A stretch of 64,000 bases of DNA from PALSA-1006 sp964571195. GTDB taxonomy: Bacteria > Pseudomonadota > Gammaproteobacteria > Burkholderiales > Gallionellaceae. Shown here piece after piece: positions 15,880 to 23,935 of this stretch. The stretch spans positions 124,001 through 188,000 of the forward strand of contig CAZNAD010000001.1 in the NCBI GenBank assembly GCA_964571195.1, written 5' to 3'. The stretch's first letter is position 1. The number at the start of each line of letters is the position of its first letter. The translations under genes were made by a program, and so were the position numbers. The notes under the pieces are model-generated. The model saw nothing but the letters and a program-made list of their open reading frames with translations. It made no database searches and was not told the DNA's origin.

Positions 15880-18765
15880 TCACTTAACCACCGCCACTGG
15901 GAAGTCCGGCACCCCGCCGGGTGCTTGAGACACTGGGGTTTGCTTGCCGCCGGTCAATTCCTTCACCCGTTCCGACAAATAAAAATCCAGTTGCTTGTGC
16001 GTGATGCGCCCGTTCTTCTGGTAATCCGCTTTTCCGCCCAGGCCTTCGATCAGCGCCTTGGTGAACGCACCGTTGCCCCACTTGTCATTCTCCAGCGAAA
16101 ACTGCTTACCAGTAGAAGATGAGAACACCACCACACCGTTTTCCGCCGAGGCCAGTTCGTTCACCACCGCGTCGGTACTGTTCGCGTTCACCGCCCGCCG
16201 CCCGCCCAGCACATTGCCGGAATGGCAGGTGTCGATGAAGAACAGCGCTTTGCCCGCTAGGTTCGCCAATGTGTCCTTGATGTCGGAGAAGACCACGCCT
16301 GTACGCTTCAACCTGTCCACATCGGCATTCACTGGCAAATAATAATATTTGCCTTCCGCATCGTTGATACCGTGCCCGGCGAGGAACAACATGCCAATGT
16401 CGCGTTGTGTTACTTGCTCTTTCAGCCAGTCCAGCCCGTCCACTACGTTGTCGCGGTTCGCCTGTTTGTCGGTAAGCAGCTTCACCTCCACCTCGCGGTA
16501 GAGCTTGTTTTTCTGTTTTTGCAAAGCGCTGGCAAAATCCTTCGCGTCCTTGGCGGCAAAGCCCAAGGCGTAATCCGGGTTATCGTATTTCGACACGCCC
16601 ACCGCCAGCACATACAGCTTGGGCTTGACCGCGAAGCCAACCGCTTCGTTGGGTGCGGATTGTTTGCCCGCCCACGTTAGGCGCAGCGTGGCCGGAGTGG
16701 AAACGCCGTTCTTGTTCTCCGCAAAGAGCTGGATTTCACTGTCCTGCGAAGGAATGCTCACGGTGATCTCTTGCGTATCGCCGCTTTGCATTCGCTTCAA
16801 CGCCCGCTCTGCGCTTACTGCTTGGCCGTTCACGCGCGCCCGCACCGCCGTCACCGGCGCATCGTCCGGGCTGCGGGTCTGGTAACGCACGGTGATGCTG
16901 TTGGTAGAAACCGAGCTGTCGCCGGGCGAAACGATGCTCAACACCGGTGGCAGCACGTTCTGCACCGCCACTGGCGCGGCGGTCTTGCGGCCAGATTGTT
17001 CGTTCGCCAGACGCAGCGCTTCCGTCTCGTTCCCTACCTCCAGCACTTTTGCCAGCACATCGGGGCGATGGAACTGGTTGCGGAAGCGCGAAGCGGGGAA
17101 GAAATCTGCTGCGGCATCTTTGCCATTATTCAGGTGCCAGCCGATCAGCTCTTCGCCGCCGGGCGAGGCGGTGTAGTAACCGGAAGGTGTCCAGGCTACC
17201 CAACGCTTGCGATCGGTGTGGGGGAAGAAAGCCAGTTTCTCTTTGCCGTCGCCCATGCCGTACCAGCGTATCGTGCCATCGGCTATGGCTGCCACCACAT
17301 AGCGACCATCGCCGGAAATGTTTACCGCCCATGCTGTACTGGGCACCACCACTTTCCAGCGTTGCGTACCATTGCGGTCAAACAGGCGCACGTACCATTC
17401 CGTCCCCAAGACAAAGCTTTCACCGTCGGGGGCGATTGCGAAGCTTCTGGAGCCTTCATTTTCCATGAGGTTGAGCGGTGTGCCATTGAGCTTGGGTGCT
17501 GAGCCTTTCCAATCGGTGATAGTTAGATCAGGCATGGCTTGAATGCCCGTAGCTAATGGAATAGAAGAGTTTGTATCTAAACTCAGCCCGGTTTGCAAAT
17601 TAAAAATGGCGGCCATTGTTGGAGTTTTTAACCACCGATCACTATAACCAACGGTCTTGCCATCTCGTGAAACCTGAAGAACTTTACTGCGAAAATCTGC
17701 AATCTCTGCTTTCACAAATCGGCTCCGTTGACCGCTGGCATCAACTACGCCCCATGCGCCTTCACCAGAGCAAAAAACGGCATTGCCGTTAGGCAAGGAA
17801 ATCACGTCTTCGATAGAGTGATTGGCGACGTCAATTTGTTGTTCTGCACCATGCCCACCATCTGTCCAGCGACGAATGACGCCTCCTGCGCGCCCCGAGC
17901 CACCCACAAGGAGTGTCTGCCCATCATTTGACCAGTTTACGCTTGGCAGACCGCCATTCTCAAGATACGAAGCTTCTGGAGCAAACAAAAAATCCAGCGT
18001 GCGCCCATCCAGTACATCCACCTTCGTAACGTCACTGAAACCGACTGCGATCTGTTTGTCATTCGGCGAAAAACGTACGGCATAGGGTTGTTTTCCTCCA
18101 AGCGCGGCTTGCTGGGCTAGCAGACGCAGACCACTCCTATCCGCGCGGTACAAACGCAAGTTTCCATCTTTAGAAGTCGATACCAGCTTGCCGTCGCGAC
18201 TAAAGTCCAAGCTTGCTACGGAATCACCATAATCAGTATCGCTGCCGACCTGCTGCCAGGTGTCGGCGCGATAGAGACGGATGCCATTTTTCCCCCCTAC
18301 TCCCGCCGCCAGATAATGCCCGTCAGGTGACCAAGCTAGGTCGGAAACGACATTCGGCAAGCCGCTCAGGCGGCGCAGCAAGCGACCGCTGGTGCGCTCA
18401 AAAATGTAAATCGCATCCCCTCCTTCAGGAGACCCTAGCATCGTCCATCCTCCCATTGCCACCGTGTTGCCGTCTGGCGACATTGCCGTCGCGTACAACA
18501 AGCCTTCGTTATCTACATCCTGTGGTGGACGCAGAGTATTGAGCAAGCGACCGCTGGAGAGTTCCCACACCTTGGCAGTTTTATCACGCGACGTCGTCAC
18601 CAGATAACGCCCGGCGGCATCCGCCGCGATGTCAGTGATCGACGCTGTGTGCATCTCGGTGTTGATGCGCAAGATGGGCTCGGTGGCAAAAGATATAGAT
18701 GCCCAGAAAGGTAGCGTGAATAGACAGAATATAAGAGGAAAGTGGAGTGAAGAAATATGAGACAT
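15880..18765 (-). CDS. Exported WD40-repeat caspase-like (C14) peptidase
   Basis: A 961-aa protein with a signal peptide (PLIFCLFTLPFWASISFA). Residues ~30-560 are WD40-type beta-propeller repeats (DIAADAAGRYLVTTSRDKTAKVWEL and similar LAWSPDGHYLA units). A linker with a Thr/Val-rich Ig-like segment follows, then a C-terminal caspase domain of ~250 aa. Catalytic dyad: His798 in FLAGHGIND and Cys847 in FIDTCHSGN. Family members cut after basic or acidic residues; the target here is unknown. The start at 18765 has an AGGGAAA site; the frame extends 78 bp further without one. It lies immediately downstream of an exported unknown protein (79 bp), probably as an operon. Confidence 0.88.
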   Translation of the reverse strand: MSHISSLHFPLIFCLFTLPFWASISFATEPILRINTEMHTASITDIAADAAGRYLVTTSRDKTAKVWELSSGRLLNTLRPPQDVDNEGLLYATAMSPDGNTVAMGGWTMLGSPEGGDAIYIFERTSGRLLRRLSGLPNVVSDLAWSPDGHYLAAGVGGKNGIRLYRADTWQQVGSDTDYGDSVASLDFSRDGKLVSTSKDGNLRLYRADRSGLRLLAQQAALGGKQPYAVRFSPNDKQIAVGFSDVTKVDVLDGRTLDFLFAPEASYLENGGLPSVNWSNDGQTLLVGGSGRAGGVIRRWTDGGHGAEQQIDVANHSIEDVISLPNGNAVFCSGEGAWGVVDASGQRSRFVKAEIADFRSKVLQVSRDGKTVGYSDRWLKTPTMAAIFNLQTGLSLDTNSSIPLATGIQAMPDLTITDWKGSAPKLNGTPLNLMENEGSRSFAIAPDGESFVLGTEWYVRLFDRNGTQRWKVVVPSTAWAVNISGDGRYVVAAIADGTIRWYGMGDGKEKLAFFPHTDRKRWVAWTPSGYYTASPGGEELIGWHLNNGKDAAADFFPASRFRNQFHRPDVLAKVLEVGNETEALRLANEQSGRKTAAPVAVQNVLPPVLSIVSPGDSSVSTNSITVRYQTRSPDDAPVTAVRARVNGQAVSAERALKRMQSGDTQEITVSIPSQDSEIQLFAENKNGVSTPATLRLTWAGKQSAPNEAVGFAVKPKLYVLAVGVSKYDNPDYALGFAAKDAKDFASALQKQKNKLYREVEVKLLTDKQANRDNVVDGLDWLKEQVTQRDIGMLFLAGHGINDAEGKYYYLPVNADVDRLKRTGVVFSDIKDTLANLAGKALFFIDTCHSGNVLGGRRAVNANSTDAVVNELASAENGVVVFSSSTGKQFSLENDKWGNGAFTKALIEGLGGKADYQKNGRITHKQLDFYLSERVKELTGGKQTPVSQAPGGVPDFPVAVVK

Positions 18766-18844
18766 GGTTTTCCCTTTAAATACTAAGAAAGCTGAGGTGA
18801 ACTCACCTCGGATTCGTGAAAAGTGTTCCGAATGCTTGCGCACA

Positions 18845-19657
18845 TTAGTCGGTCAGGGACCGCATCATTTTGAAGGCATTCAAGTTGATCTGCATGCTGA
18901 ACATCAAACCGGAGGTGTTGGCGGAAGCTTGCCCCGGTAGGGGAATTTGGTTGAAATAGGCTTGCCCCAAGGACAGTGCAAACTGTGGCGCGACATCGAA
19001 AGAAATGCCAAACGCACTGATGTCACCTTGCACAACAGTTACGTCAAATCCACCCACCGAACGACCGTAGAAAACTGAAAATCGTTTATAAAAGTTTGCC
19101 CAACCATCATTTTCATAAAGCGCATATGAGTTTCCAAATTCATTGAGTGCATTCTGCATCTCCAGGGCCAAATCATGCGCGGTATTACTTGCATCTTGTT
19201 GCTTGGTATTATCTAGTGGCGCGCCGCTTGCTTCGGTTTGTTTTGTATTGGCCAGTGCAGCTTTGGCTGCAATCAAGGTAATTTTTTCTGGCGAGGATGT
19301 TTTTAGGGGGGCGTACCATCTGCCGAATGGGTAGGCGCGAAGGGTGACCATATTGCCAATGCCGTTTTGCTTTTGAGAGCCTGCATGTTCGACCACTGCA
19401 ACGCCAACGCCCACGTCAAGCCAGCCTGGGTCTTGTAAGCATACTGCTGCTCTCTCTTCAATATAGACCCCCCCTTTATTGTTTGAATCTGGGGGAGCAT
19501 CACAACTACCAGCTTGCGCGGTGAGTTGCCAACTGACGAGAATGAGTAAGGGAAGGAAAGTGGGGCGCTTAAATAAATTGCCACTGACAGGAACTATTTG
19601 AAGCGGATTGTCTATTGATTGATTGATTGATTGCGCTGTGCGGATTGGGCTAAACAT
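18845..19657 (-). CDS. Exported protein of unknown function with a CAAT repeat at its start
   Basis: A 270-aa protein. The N-terminus has an unusual extension (MFSPIRTAQSINQSIDNPLQ) before a hydrophobic signal segment (FLPLLILVSWQLTAQA). The mature part is Cys-poor, has YGRSVGGFDVTVVQGDISAFGISFDVAPQFALSLGQAYF, and may be beta-rich. No family recognised. GGGGAG lies 5 bp before the ATG, so the start is secure and the tetranucleotide repeat is inside the coding region. Co-oriented with and 79 bp upstream of the caspase gene, so a partner role is possible. Lower GC than its neighbours. Confidence 0.7.
   Translation of the reverse strand: MFSPIRTAQSINQSIDNPLQIVPVSGNLFKRPTFLPLLILVSWQLTAQAGSCDAPPDSNNKGGVYIEERAAVCLQDPGWLDVGVGVAVVEHAGSQKQNGIGNMVTLRAYPFGRWYAPLKTSSPEKITLIAAKAALANTKQTEASGAPLDNTKQQDASNTAHDLALEMQNALNEFGNSYALYENDGWANFYKRFSVFYGRSVGGFDVTVVQGDISAFGISFDVAPQFALSLGQAYFNQIPLPGQASANTSGLMFSMQINLNAFKMMRSLTD
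19614..19633 (-). repeat. (CAAT)5 tetranucleotide tract inside a coding start
   Basis: Five perfect CAAT units on the minus strand, codons ~9-15 of the exported unknown protein. A gain or loss of one unit would shift the frame and stop translation. Five units is short compared with established phase-variable loci. Confidence 0.85.
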
Positions 19658-19961
19658 AATTCTCCCCTTTGATGAGTGAAAAAATATTTTCAGCTACTTC
19701 GGTGACTTTTTGCGCCAGTCCTGTCTGGTGAATTGTTCGCCCGCCTCGGCTCTGCATTGGAGTCTGATGGTCGGAAGCAAACAACCTGCGGGCTGGATTC
19801 TAGCCTACATTTTCTCCACTGACAAAATCAGTCTTTTACATATCGTACTGATGTTTATCGTGCAAAAATTTGATAAGGATTATCACTGCAACCATGCTTG
19901 CAGCGCCTAGTTCTGGTCTTGGCTGAGGTGACGAATGAAGATTTTTTATCGTTCCCTTAAA
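19658..19961. other. 304-bp intergenic region
   Basis: Between the exported unknown gene and the end of rng. No coding frame looks real and no tRNA is seen. It presumably holds the promoter of the minus-strand gene starting at 19657. Confidence 0.5.
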
Positions 19962-21416
19962 TCACATCAGGATGACATCGTATTGTTCTTGTGAATAACT
20001 CGTCTCCACCTGCAAGGAAACGGTCTTGCCGATGAAGTCGGAGGCTTGAGCCAGGCTTTGCGATTCTTCGTCGAGGAACAGGTCGATGACCGGTTGCGAG
20101 GCGAGGATGCGGAACTCGCGGGCGTTGAATTGGCGGGCTTCGCGCACGATCTCGCGCAGGATCTCAAAACAGATGGTCTGGGCGGTCTTAATCTCTCCGC
20201 GCCCCTGGCAGGTGGGGCAAGGCTCGCACAATATATGGGCGAGGCTTTCACGGGTACGTTTGCGTGTCATTTCAACCAGCCCAAGTGCAGAGAATCCGTT
20301 CACGGTGATGCGGGTATGGTCGCGCGCCAGCGTCTTCTTGAATTCGTCCAGCACGGCGTCGCGGTGTTCGGCATTGTCCATGTCGATGAAGTCGCAGATG
20401 ATGATGCCGCCCAGATTGCGCAGACGCAGTTGGCGGGCGATGACTTGCGCCGCTTCGAGATTGGTTTTGAAGATGGTGTCGTCGAAAGTGCGCCCGCCGA
20501 CAAAGCCGCCGGTGTTCACGTCCACCGTGGTCAAAGCCTCGGTCTGGTCGATGATGAGGTAGCCACCCGATTTCAGATCGACGCGGCGCGATAGCGCACG
20601 CTCGATCTCGTCTTCCACTCCGTACAGATCGAACAGCGGTCTTTCCCCGATGTAGTGGCTGAGTTTGGGAATGGCTGGGGCGATGTAATCCTGAGCGAAG
20701 GCCATCATGCGCTCGTGTGTCTCGCGCGAATCGATCAGCACGCGCGAGGTCTCTTCGCTGACGAAATCGCGCAACACCCGCAGGCTTATATCCAGCTCCT
20801 GATAGAGCAATGCCGGTGCGCTCTCGTGTCGCGCGCGTTCCTGCAGGTTGTGCCAGAGCTTGTCCAGATAGGCGATGTCGTTGCTGAAATCCTGGTCGGA
20901 GGCGGTCTCCGCAAGGGTGCGGATGATATAGCCGCCGGCATGTTCCGGCGGCAGCGCTTGCTGTAGTTTGGCGCGCAGTAACTCTCGCTCTTCTTCGCTC
21001 TCGATGCGCTGCGACACGCCGATATGCGACTCCTGCGGCAGATAGACCAGCAGCCGTCCGGCGATGCTGATCTGGGTGGAGAGGCGGGCGCCCTTGGTGC
21101 CGATCGGGTCTTTGATGACTTGTACCAGCAGGGTTTGTCCCTCGGATAGAACCTTCTCGATTGGTTTCACCGGTTCGCCGTTGTCGCAGTTCTCCCAGAT
21201 GTCGGCGACATGCAGGAACGCCGAGCGTTCCCAGCCGATATCGACAAAGGCCGATTGCATCCCCGGCAAGACACGTTTCACGCGTCCCACATAGACATTG
21301 CTCACCATGCCGCGATGCCTGCCGCGCTCGATGTACAGCTCCTGAGCGACGCCCTGCTGCATGACGGCGACACGGGTCTCCTGAGGGGTGACGTTGATGA
21401 GAATCTCGTCGCTCAT
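19962..21416 (-). CDS. rng: Ribonuclease G
   Basis: A 484-aa endoribonuclease of the RNase E/G family, processing 16S rRNA 5' ends and some mRNAs. S1 domain at the N-terminus (VGRVKRVLPGMQSAFVDIGWERSAFLH), RNase H-like core, and metal site region VDVNTGGFVGGRTFDDTIFKTN with IICDFIDMDNAEHRD. Zn-link CPTCQGRG. Length is that of RNase G rather than RNase E. The start overlaps the maf stop (ATGA), placing it last in nadD-rsfS-rlmH-maf-rng. Confidence 0.96.
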   Translation of the reverse strand: MSDEILINVTPQETRVAVMQQGVAQELYIERGRHRGMVSNVYVGRVKRVLPGMQSAFVDIGWERSAFLHVADIWENCDNGEPVKPIEKVLSEGQTLLVQVIKDPIGTKGARLSTQISIAGRLLVYLPQESHIGVSQRIESEEERELLRAKLQQALPPEHAGGYIIRTLAETASDQDFSNDIAYLDKLWHNLQERARHESAPALLYQELDISLRVLRDFVSEETSRVLIDSRETHERMMAFAQDYIAPAIPKLSHYIGERPLFDLYGVEDEIERALSRRVDLKSGGYLIIDQTEALTTVDVNTGGFVGGRTFDDTIFKTNLEAAQVIARQLRLRNLGGIIICDFIDMDNAEHRDAVLDEFKKTLARDHTRITVNGFSALGLVEMTRKRTRESLAHILCEPCPTCQGRGEIKTAQTICFEILREIVREARQFNAREFRILASQPVIDLFLDEESQSLAQASDFIGKTVSLQVETSYSQEQYDVILM

Positions 21417-22033
21417 GGTGCGGGGTATCCGAAGATTTTAAGCAATTCGACCGTCTCGAACAGCGGCAGTCCCATCACGCCGGTATAACTGCCGTCAATG
21501 TGTTCGACGAACGCACCGGCATATCCCTGAATGCCGTATGCCCCCGCCTTGTCATGCGCCTCGTTGCTGAGCAGATAACGGCGGATGCGTTGCTCGTCGA
21601 GTTCGGCAAAGGTGATGGTAGTGGTGGACAGGCGCATCTCGGTACGCTCTTCATAGGTCACGGCAAGCGCCGTGAGTACCTGATGCTGGCGACCGGAAAG
21701 TTCGCGCAGGATCTCTGCTGCATGGTTGTTATCGCGCGGCTTGCCGATGATCTTGCCGTCTATGGTTACGGTCGTGTCGGCGGCGAGTACCGGGAAAGGG
21801 GGGAGATTGCGATAGAGCAGCGCATCCCAGCCGGCCTGGGCTTTTGCTTGGCAGATGCGCTGCACATATTCCACCGGGTCCTCGTCCTCGTGCGGGGTCT
21901 CGTCCACACTGACATTGCGGCGCGGGTCGCTGCGCAACAACAGCATCTCGTAGTTCACCCCGATCTGTTTGAGCAGTTCGCGGCGACGCGGGCTTTGTGA
22001 ACAAAGGTAGATGCGCTGTTTTCCAATGGCCAT
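21413..22033 (-). CDS. maf: Maf-family nucleoside triphosphate pyrophosphatase
   Basis: A 206-aa enzyme hydrolysing dTTP/UTP or modified nucleotides to monophosphates. Signature: IYLCSQSPRRRELLKQIG at the N-terminus, then VLAADTTVTIDGKIIGKP with the catalytic Asp and GAYGIQGYAGAFVEHIDGSYTGVMGLPL. The YGIQG form matches the YhdE-type (dTTP/UTP) subgroup. It overlaps rng by 4 bp. Slightly longer than average, with an internal insertion around HEDEDPVEYVQRIC. Confidence 0.93.
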   Translation of the reverse strand: MAIGKQRIYLCSQSPRRRELLKQIGVNYEMLLLRSDPRRNVSVDETPHEDEDPVEYVQRICQAKAQAGWDALLYRNLPPFPVLAADTTVTIDGKIIGKPRDNNHAAEILRELSGRQHQVLTALAVTYEERTEMRLSTTTITFAELDEQRIRRYLLSNEAHDKAGAYGIQGYAGAFVEHIDGSYTGVMGLPLFETVELLKIFGYPAP

Positions 22034-22064
22034 GGTTAAACCTTATATGAGAAGGGTAAAGGGC

Positions 22065-22149
22065 GAAGGGGGAAGGGGGAAGGGTAAAAGCCGGTGTGCG
22101 TCGTTACCCTTGAGCAGCGAAGCTGCGTTCCCTTCCCTCTTCCCCCTTC
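22065..22149. repeat. Purine/pyrimidine inverted repeat between rlmH and maf
   Basis: A 20-bp purine arm (22065-22084) and its near-perfect complement (22130-22149; 19 of 20 pair) flank 45 bp that contain a smaller GCAGC/GCTGC hairpin. It lies just after the rlmH stop and before maf. It could fold as a long RNA hairpin inside the operon transcript or as unusual DNA. Confidence 0.75.
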
Positions 22150-22152
22150 TCT

Positions 22153-22623
22153 TCATTCGCGATGATAGGGGTGATTGTGCAACAAGCTGTATGCCCGATA
22201 CAACTGCTCTGCGAGTAAGACACGCACCATACCGTGGGGCAGCGTCAGTGCCGATAGTGCCAATAATTGCTGTGCACTGCCACGTACCGATTCGTGCAGG
22301 CCGTCCGCACCGCCGATGATGAACGCGACATCGCGTCCGCCGCCCAGCCAGTCGCCCATTTTTTGCGCCATTTGCTTGGTGCTCAGATGAGTGCCGCGCT
22401 CGTCCAGCACAATACGGGTCACATCTTTGGGCAGGGCGGCATTGATGCGCTGCGCTTCGGCTTCCATGATCTGCGGCACGGTTTTGCCGGTGGTACGCGG
22501 CTCGGGTTTAACTTCGATCAGCGCGATGGTCGCCTCGCGCGGCATGCGCTTGGTGTATTCGTTGAAGCCGCTGGTGATCCATTCCGGCATCTTGTGTCCG
22601 ACAGCAAGAATCAAAAGCTTCAA
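22153..22623 (-). CDS. rlmH: 23S rRNA (pseudouridine1915-N3)-methyltransferase RlmH
   Basis: A 156-aa SPOUT methyltransferase modifying helix 69 of 23S rRNA. I choose the TTG at 22623, giving MKLLILAVGHKMPEWI, because GGAG lies 8 bp upstream and this matches the family length (155-156). The longer ATG frame takes its first residues (MSLCLSGG) from the adjacent repeat and is not genuine. The knot motif FIIGGADGLHESV and C-terminal LLAEQLYRAYSLLHNHPYHRE are typical. Confidence 0.93.
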   Translation of the reverse strand: MKLLILAVGHKMPEWITSGFNEYTKRMPREATIALIEVKPEPRTTGKTVPQIMEAEAQRINAALPKDVTRIVLDERGTHLSTKQMAQKMGDWLGGGRDVAFIIGGADGLHESVRGSAQQLLALSALTLPHGMVRVLLAEQLYRAYSLLHNHPYHRE

Positions 22624-22634
22624 GACAAAAACTC

Positions 22635-22756
22635 CACCACTGAGACACAGAGACACAGAGAAAGACAGCAGAACCTAAGTATGTCGTTGCCTTGCGTGTC
22701 GCTGATTTTATCTATGCAACGCATGGTTTTCTCTGTGTCTCGGTGTCTCTGTGGTG
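22635..22756. repeat. 122-bp palindromic element with CACCAC-GAGACAC arms, copy A
   Basis: Arms of about 29 bp (22635-22663 and 22727-22756) are inverted repeats differing at about two positions; the core has no reading frame. It lies between rsfS and rlmH in their operon. A second copy with the same arms and a different core is at 23791-23924. MITE-like or REP-like. Confidence 0.85.
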
Positions 22757-22763
22757 AATGGTT

Positions 22764-23117
22764 TTAATTTTTGGTCGAGACCGGAATGCGCGGCGAGGCA
22801 TCCCAGAGTTCTTCGAGGTTGTAATAGGCACGCACGGCGGGTTGCATCACATGCACCAGCACATCGCCCAGGTCGATCAGTACCCACTCGCCGCTTTTCT
22901 CGCCTTCGGTGCTGAGCACTTTTTCACCGGCCTCTTGCAGTTTTTTCACCACGTTGTCGGCGAGTGCCTTGGTCTGGCGGTTGGATGACCCGCTGGCGAC
23001 GATCATGCGTTCGAACAGCGGGCTGCGTTTGCTGGTGTTGATTACGGTGATGTCGTTGGCTTTGATGTCTTCCAGCGCGGTAACGATGATTTGGGTCTTT
23101 TGTTCTACTGTTAGCAT
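22764..23117 (-). CDS. rsfS: Ribosomal silencing factor RsfS
   Basis: A 117-aa protein that binds ribosomal protein uL14 and blocks subunit joining in starvation. Signature: DIKANDITVINTSKRSPLFERMIVASGSSNRQTKALADNVV, then GEWVLIDLGDVLVHVMQPAVRAYYNLEELW. The start is MLTVEQKT at 23117, overlapping the nadD stop by 7 bp; the longer upstream frame runs antisense-like through nadD and is not used. Confidence 0.95.
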   Translation of the reverse strand: MLTVEQKTQIIVTALEDIKANDITVINTSKRSPLFERMIVASGSSNRQTKALADNVVKKLQEAGEKVLSTEGEKSGEWVLIDLGDVLVHVMQPAVRAYYNLEELWDASPRIPVSTKN

Positions 23118-23770
23118 GAGGTGTACGGATGATGATGGATGAAATGGGCGACGGCGTCGGGCACGAGAGCGTGGATGTTCTTGCCCTCCACGCAACGGCG
23201 GCGGATGTCGGTGGAAGATATCTCCAGCGCGGGGATGTTCAGCACCACGATGTGTCCGGCGGGACTCTCGTGTAGCGCCCTGGGTGATGGTGCCAGACGC
23301 GTCGTGTATTCGTGCAGCAAGGCCGGGTCGGCTTGCGCCATGGTGTTGCCGAGAGGTTGCCCCGGACGTTGCATGACAACGATGTGTGCCAATTCGAACA
23401 GGCGCTGCCATTGATGCCAAGTGTGCAGCAGGGCAAAGGCATCGCTACCCAGTAACAGGCACAGCGGCTGTTGTGCGCCGAGCTCGGTGCGCAATGCGGT
23501 CAGCGTGTCCACGGTGTAACACGCATCGGTGCGGTAGGCCTCGCGCTGGTCGGCAAGGAATGCGGGATTGTTATGCACGGCCAGTTGCACCATGTGCAAG
23601 CGGTCGGTCGCGCTTGCGCAGGGCGGCTTCCGGTGTGGCGGTGTTCCGCTCGGGATGAAGTGGATCTCACCCAGTCCACATTGCTCCTGCGCCTCGATGG
23701 CAAGGCGCAGATGGCCGTTATGAATGGGATCGAACGTGCCGCCGAGGATGCCGATAGGTGCAATGCTCAT
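23111..23770 (-). CDS. nadD: Nicotinate-nucleotide adenylyltransferase
   Basis: A 219-aa enzyme making nicotinic acid adenine dinucleotide in NAD synthesis. Nucleotidyltransferase motif GILGGTFDPIHNGHLRLA, then IPSGTPPHRK, LLLGSDAFALLHTWHQW and the C-terminal ISSTDIRRRCVEGK. The start is MSIAPIG (23770); residues further upstream in the same frame come from repeat copy B. First gene of nadD-rsfS-rlmH-maf-rng. Confidence 0.95.
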   Translation of the reverse strand: MSIAPIGILGGTFDPIHNGHLRLAIEAQEQCGLGEIHFIPSGTPPHRKPPCASATDRLHMVQLAVHNNPAFLADQREAYRTDACYTVDTLTALRTELGAQQPLCLLLGSDAFALLHTWHQWQRLFELAHIVVMQRPGQPLGNTMAQADPALLHEYTTRLAPSPRALHESPAGHIVVLNIPALEISSTDIRRRCVEGKNIHALVPDAVAHFIHHHPYTSC

Positions 23771-23790
23771 GATTCGATAAAACCAAGGTG

Positions 23791-23924
23791 CACCACAGAG
23801 ACACAGAGACACAGAGAAAGACCCGATTCTAACGCGCGCTCTATGCTAACTAAGTCACGCGGTAAATCTAAATGGTTCGGATGTTTTCTTGTCGTCAACT
23901 CTGTGCCTCTGTGTCTCTGTGGTG
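23791..23924. repeat. 134-bp palindromic element with CACCAC-GAGACAC arms, copy B
   Basis: Left arm 23791-23820 and right arm 23898-23924 pair as inverted repeats with about one mismatch; the core differs from copy A. It lies between nadD and aceF, just upstream of nadD. Confidence 0.85.
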
Positions 23925-23935
23925 AAAGGTTTTTC

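Noticed and set aside
19710..19910. 66-codon plus-strand frame
   Set aside because: No ribosome site or family; lies in a promoter region.
22629..22656. ATG start for rlmH in the repeat
   Set aside because: Residues come from palindrome A; TTG 22623 gives the normal family N-terminus and length.
23771..23812. ATG start for nadD further upstream
   Set aside because: Encoded by palindrome B; MSIAPIG at 23770 fits the family.
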